Below are positions 6,457-7,489 of a stretch of 7,489 nt of DNA, in pieces. Location of the stretch: NCBI GenBank assembly GCA_019911785.1, contig JAIOJM010000088.1, positions 1-7,489 of the forward strand, written 5' to 3'. The DNA comes from Sulfuricella sp. GTDB lineage: Bacteria; Pseudomonadota; Gammaproteobacteria; Burkholderiales; Sulfuricellaceae. How positions within the stretch are numbered: the stretch's first letter is position 1; each line of letters opens with the position of its first letter. Under the pieces are notes generated by a model, which had not been told where the DNA came from, did no database searches, and saw only the letters and a program-made list of their open reading frames with translations. Made by a program: the position numbers and the translations under genes.

Positions 6457-7197
6457 ATGACCAAGATTACTGTTTCCGCCAAAGATCTTTCCCGCAGCTA
6501 CGGCTCCCGCTCCGCCGTACGCAACATCGGCTTCGAACTGCGCCAGGGCGAGGTGCTGGGCCTGCTGGGGCCGAACGGCGCCGGAAAGACGACCACCCTG
6601 CAAATGCTGGCCGGATGCCTGGCTCCCAGCACCGGCACCATCGAAATCTGCGGCATCAGCCTGCTGGAGCACCCGCGCCAAGCCAAGGCGCTGCTCGGCT
6701 ACCTGCCGGAAACCCCGCCCCTGTACCGGGAACTGAGCGTGGATGAATATCTCCGCCTGGCCGCGCGACTGCACCGCGTTCCCAGGAATGAAATCGCCGC
6801 TGCCGTCAACAAAACCAAGCAGCGCTGCGGACTGTCCGAAGTCGGGAAACGCCTGGTCGGCAATCTGTCCAAAGGCTACCAGCAGCGAGTGGGCATCGCC
6901 CAGGCTATCGTGCACAACCCGCGCGTGGTGATCCTGGATGAACCCACCGTCGGCCTCGACCCGATCCAGATCCGCGAGATCCGCAGCCTGATCCGCGAAC
7001 TGGGCGGAGAGCACAGCGTGATCCTGTCCACCCACATCCTGCCGGAGGTGGAAAGCGTGTGCGACCGCATCCAGATCATGAACCAGGGCAAACTGGTGTT
7101 CGGTGGCGACATGAGCGAACTGAAGCAGACCTATCCGGAGCAGTCCAACCTGGAAGAAGTCTTCATCCAGCTGACGCAACAAGAGGAAAACGCATGA
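6457..7197 (+). CDS. ABC transporter ATP-binding protein
   Basis: This 246-residue nucleotide-binding subunit hydrolyses ATP to drive an ABC-2-type exporter with the permease encoded next. Walker A is GPNGAGKTT (38-46). The usual Q-loop Gln is replaced by Glu85 in GYLPETPPLY. The signature is LSKGYQQRVGIAQA (137-150) in place of LSGGQ, Walker B is VVILDEP (157-163) with catalytic Glu162, the D-loop is GLDP (166-169), and the switch His is His194 in STH. The YLPE and LSKGY variants are typical, by memory, of the CcmA/GldA-like subgroup of ABC-2 ATPases. The ATG at 6455-6459 region (A at 6457) has only a weak, close AGGG. The TGA overlaps the permease ATG in ATGA (7194-7197), showing translational coupling. 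The substrate cannot be told from the sequence. Confidence 0.94.
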   Translation: MTKITVSAKDLSRSYGSRSAVRNIGFELRQGEVLGLLGPNGAGKTTTLQMLAGCLAPSTGTIEICGISLLEHPRQAKALLGYLPETPPLYRELSVDEYLRLAARLHRVPRNEIAAAVNKTKQRCGLSEVGKRLVGNLSKGYQQRVGIAQAIVHNPRVVILDEPTVGLDPIQIREIRSLIRELGGEHSVILSTHILPEVESVCDRIQIMNQGKLVFGGDMSELKQTYPEQSNLEEVFIQLTQQEENA

Positions 7198-7489
7198 TTT
7201 TCACCATTGCCGCCAAGGAACTGAAAGTCCTGTTCAGCGGGCCGATGGCCTGGATTATCCTGGCCGTGCTGGAGATCATCCTCGCCTATTTTTTTCTGGG
7301 CCAGGTCGATGCCTTTCTGGCGATCCAGCCGCAGCTAACCGCCCTCGCCAACCCGCCGGGCGTTACCGAGCTGATTGTGACGCCCCTGTTCGGCAACGCC
7401 GCGATCATTCTGCTGATGGCGGTGCCGCTCCTGAGCATGCGCCTGATCGCCGAGGAACGGCGCAACCAGACCCTTAATCTGTTGCTGAG
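7194..7489 (+). CDS. ABC-2 type transporter permease, 5' part of gene
   Basis: The first 98 codons are present; the gene runs off the right edge. The product is the membrane subunit partnered with the ATPase gene it overlaps by 4 bases. It opens with the ABC-2 pattern IAAKELKVLFSGPMAWIIL, with a cytoplasmic N-terminal helix leading into a first membrane segment at about residues 20-38. A second segment lies at about 69-85 (AAIILLMAVPLLSMRLI) and is followed by AEERRNQTLNLLL, matching the EERR.GTLELLL motif common in this family. A loop of about 30 residues, probably periplasmic, separates the two segments. This resembles the GldF-like permeases that often precede a GldG-like auxiliary gene; that neighbour would be outside the window, so this is inference. 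Confidence 0.88.
   Translation, partial: MIFTIAAKELKVLFSGPMAWIILAVLEIILAYFFLGQVDAFLAIQPQLTALANPPGVTELIVTPLFGNAAIILLMAVPLLSMRLIAEERRNQTLNLLL

Noticed and set aside
6367..7182. Minus-strand open frame extending the TPR gene by 272 codons upstream
   Set aside because: It is antisense to the ABC ATPase, whose Walker motifs are unmistakable. The lipoprotein signal at 6366 marks the true start.

Overview
The window looks like a housekeeping stretch of a proteobacterial chromosome, most likely a betaproteobacterium. It is GC-rich. The leftward order lolB - ispE - tRNA-Gln(UUG) - prs - rplY (long form) - pth is, as I recall it, typical of Betaproteobacteria and some relatives. I cannot name a genus from sequence alone.

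Most of the window (1-6366) reads on the minus strand. From its upstream end it holds: a TPR outer-membrane-type lipoprotein gene (4642-6366); a palindromic pair of GTAG-type REP units (4574-4631); lolB (3950-4546); ispE, overlapping lolB by one base (3120-3950); tRNA-Gln directly abutting the ispE stop codon (3045-3119); prs (2029-2979); rplY (1310-1924); pth (618-1214); a 130-bp inverted-repeat element (463-592); and the first 145 codons of an rsuA-family pseudouridine synthase gene (1-435) that runs off the left edge. Divergently, on the plus strand, lie an ABC-transporter ATPase gene (6457-7197) and the start of its ABC-2 permease gene (7194-7489), which overlap by 4 bases and run off the right edge.

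The minus-strand genes share themes rather than one pathway. LolB inserts lipoproteins into the outer membrane, and the gene upstream of it encodes a lipoprotein. IspE makes an isoprenoid precursor. Prs makes PRPP for nucleotide, His, Trp and NAD synthesis. tRNA-Gln, L25, Pth and RsuA all serve translation: decoding, the ribosome's 5S region, peptidyl-tRNA recycling and rRNA modification.

No clearly new multi-gene system is visible. The points worth a second look are in the non-coding parts: a foldable 29-bp inverted-repeat element with possible 4-bp flanking duplications; the REP pair; a stem-loop next to a T-run just upstream of the start of three successive genes (prs, rplY, pth); and the tRNA fused to the end of ispE, so that RNase P processing would leave an ispE mRNA ending on its stop codon.
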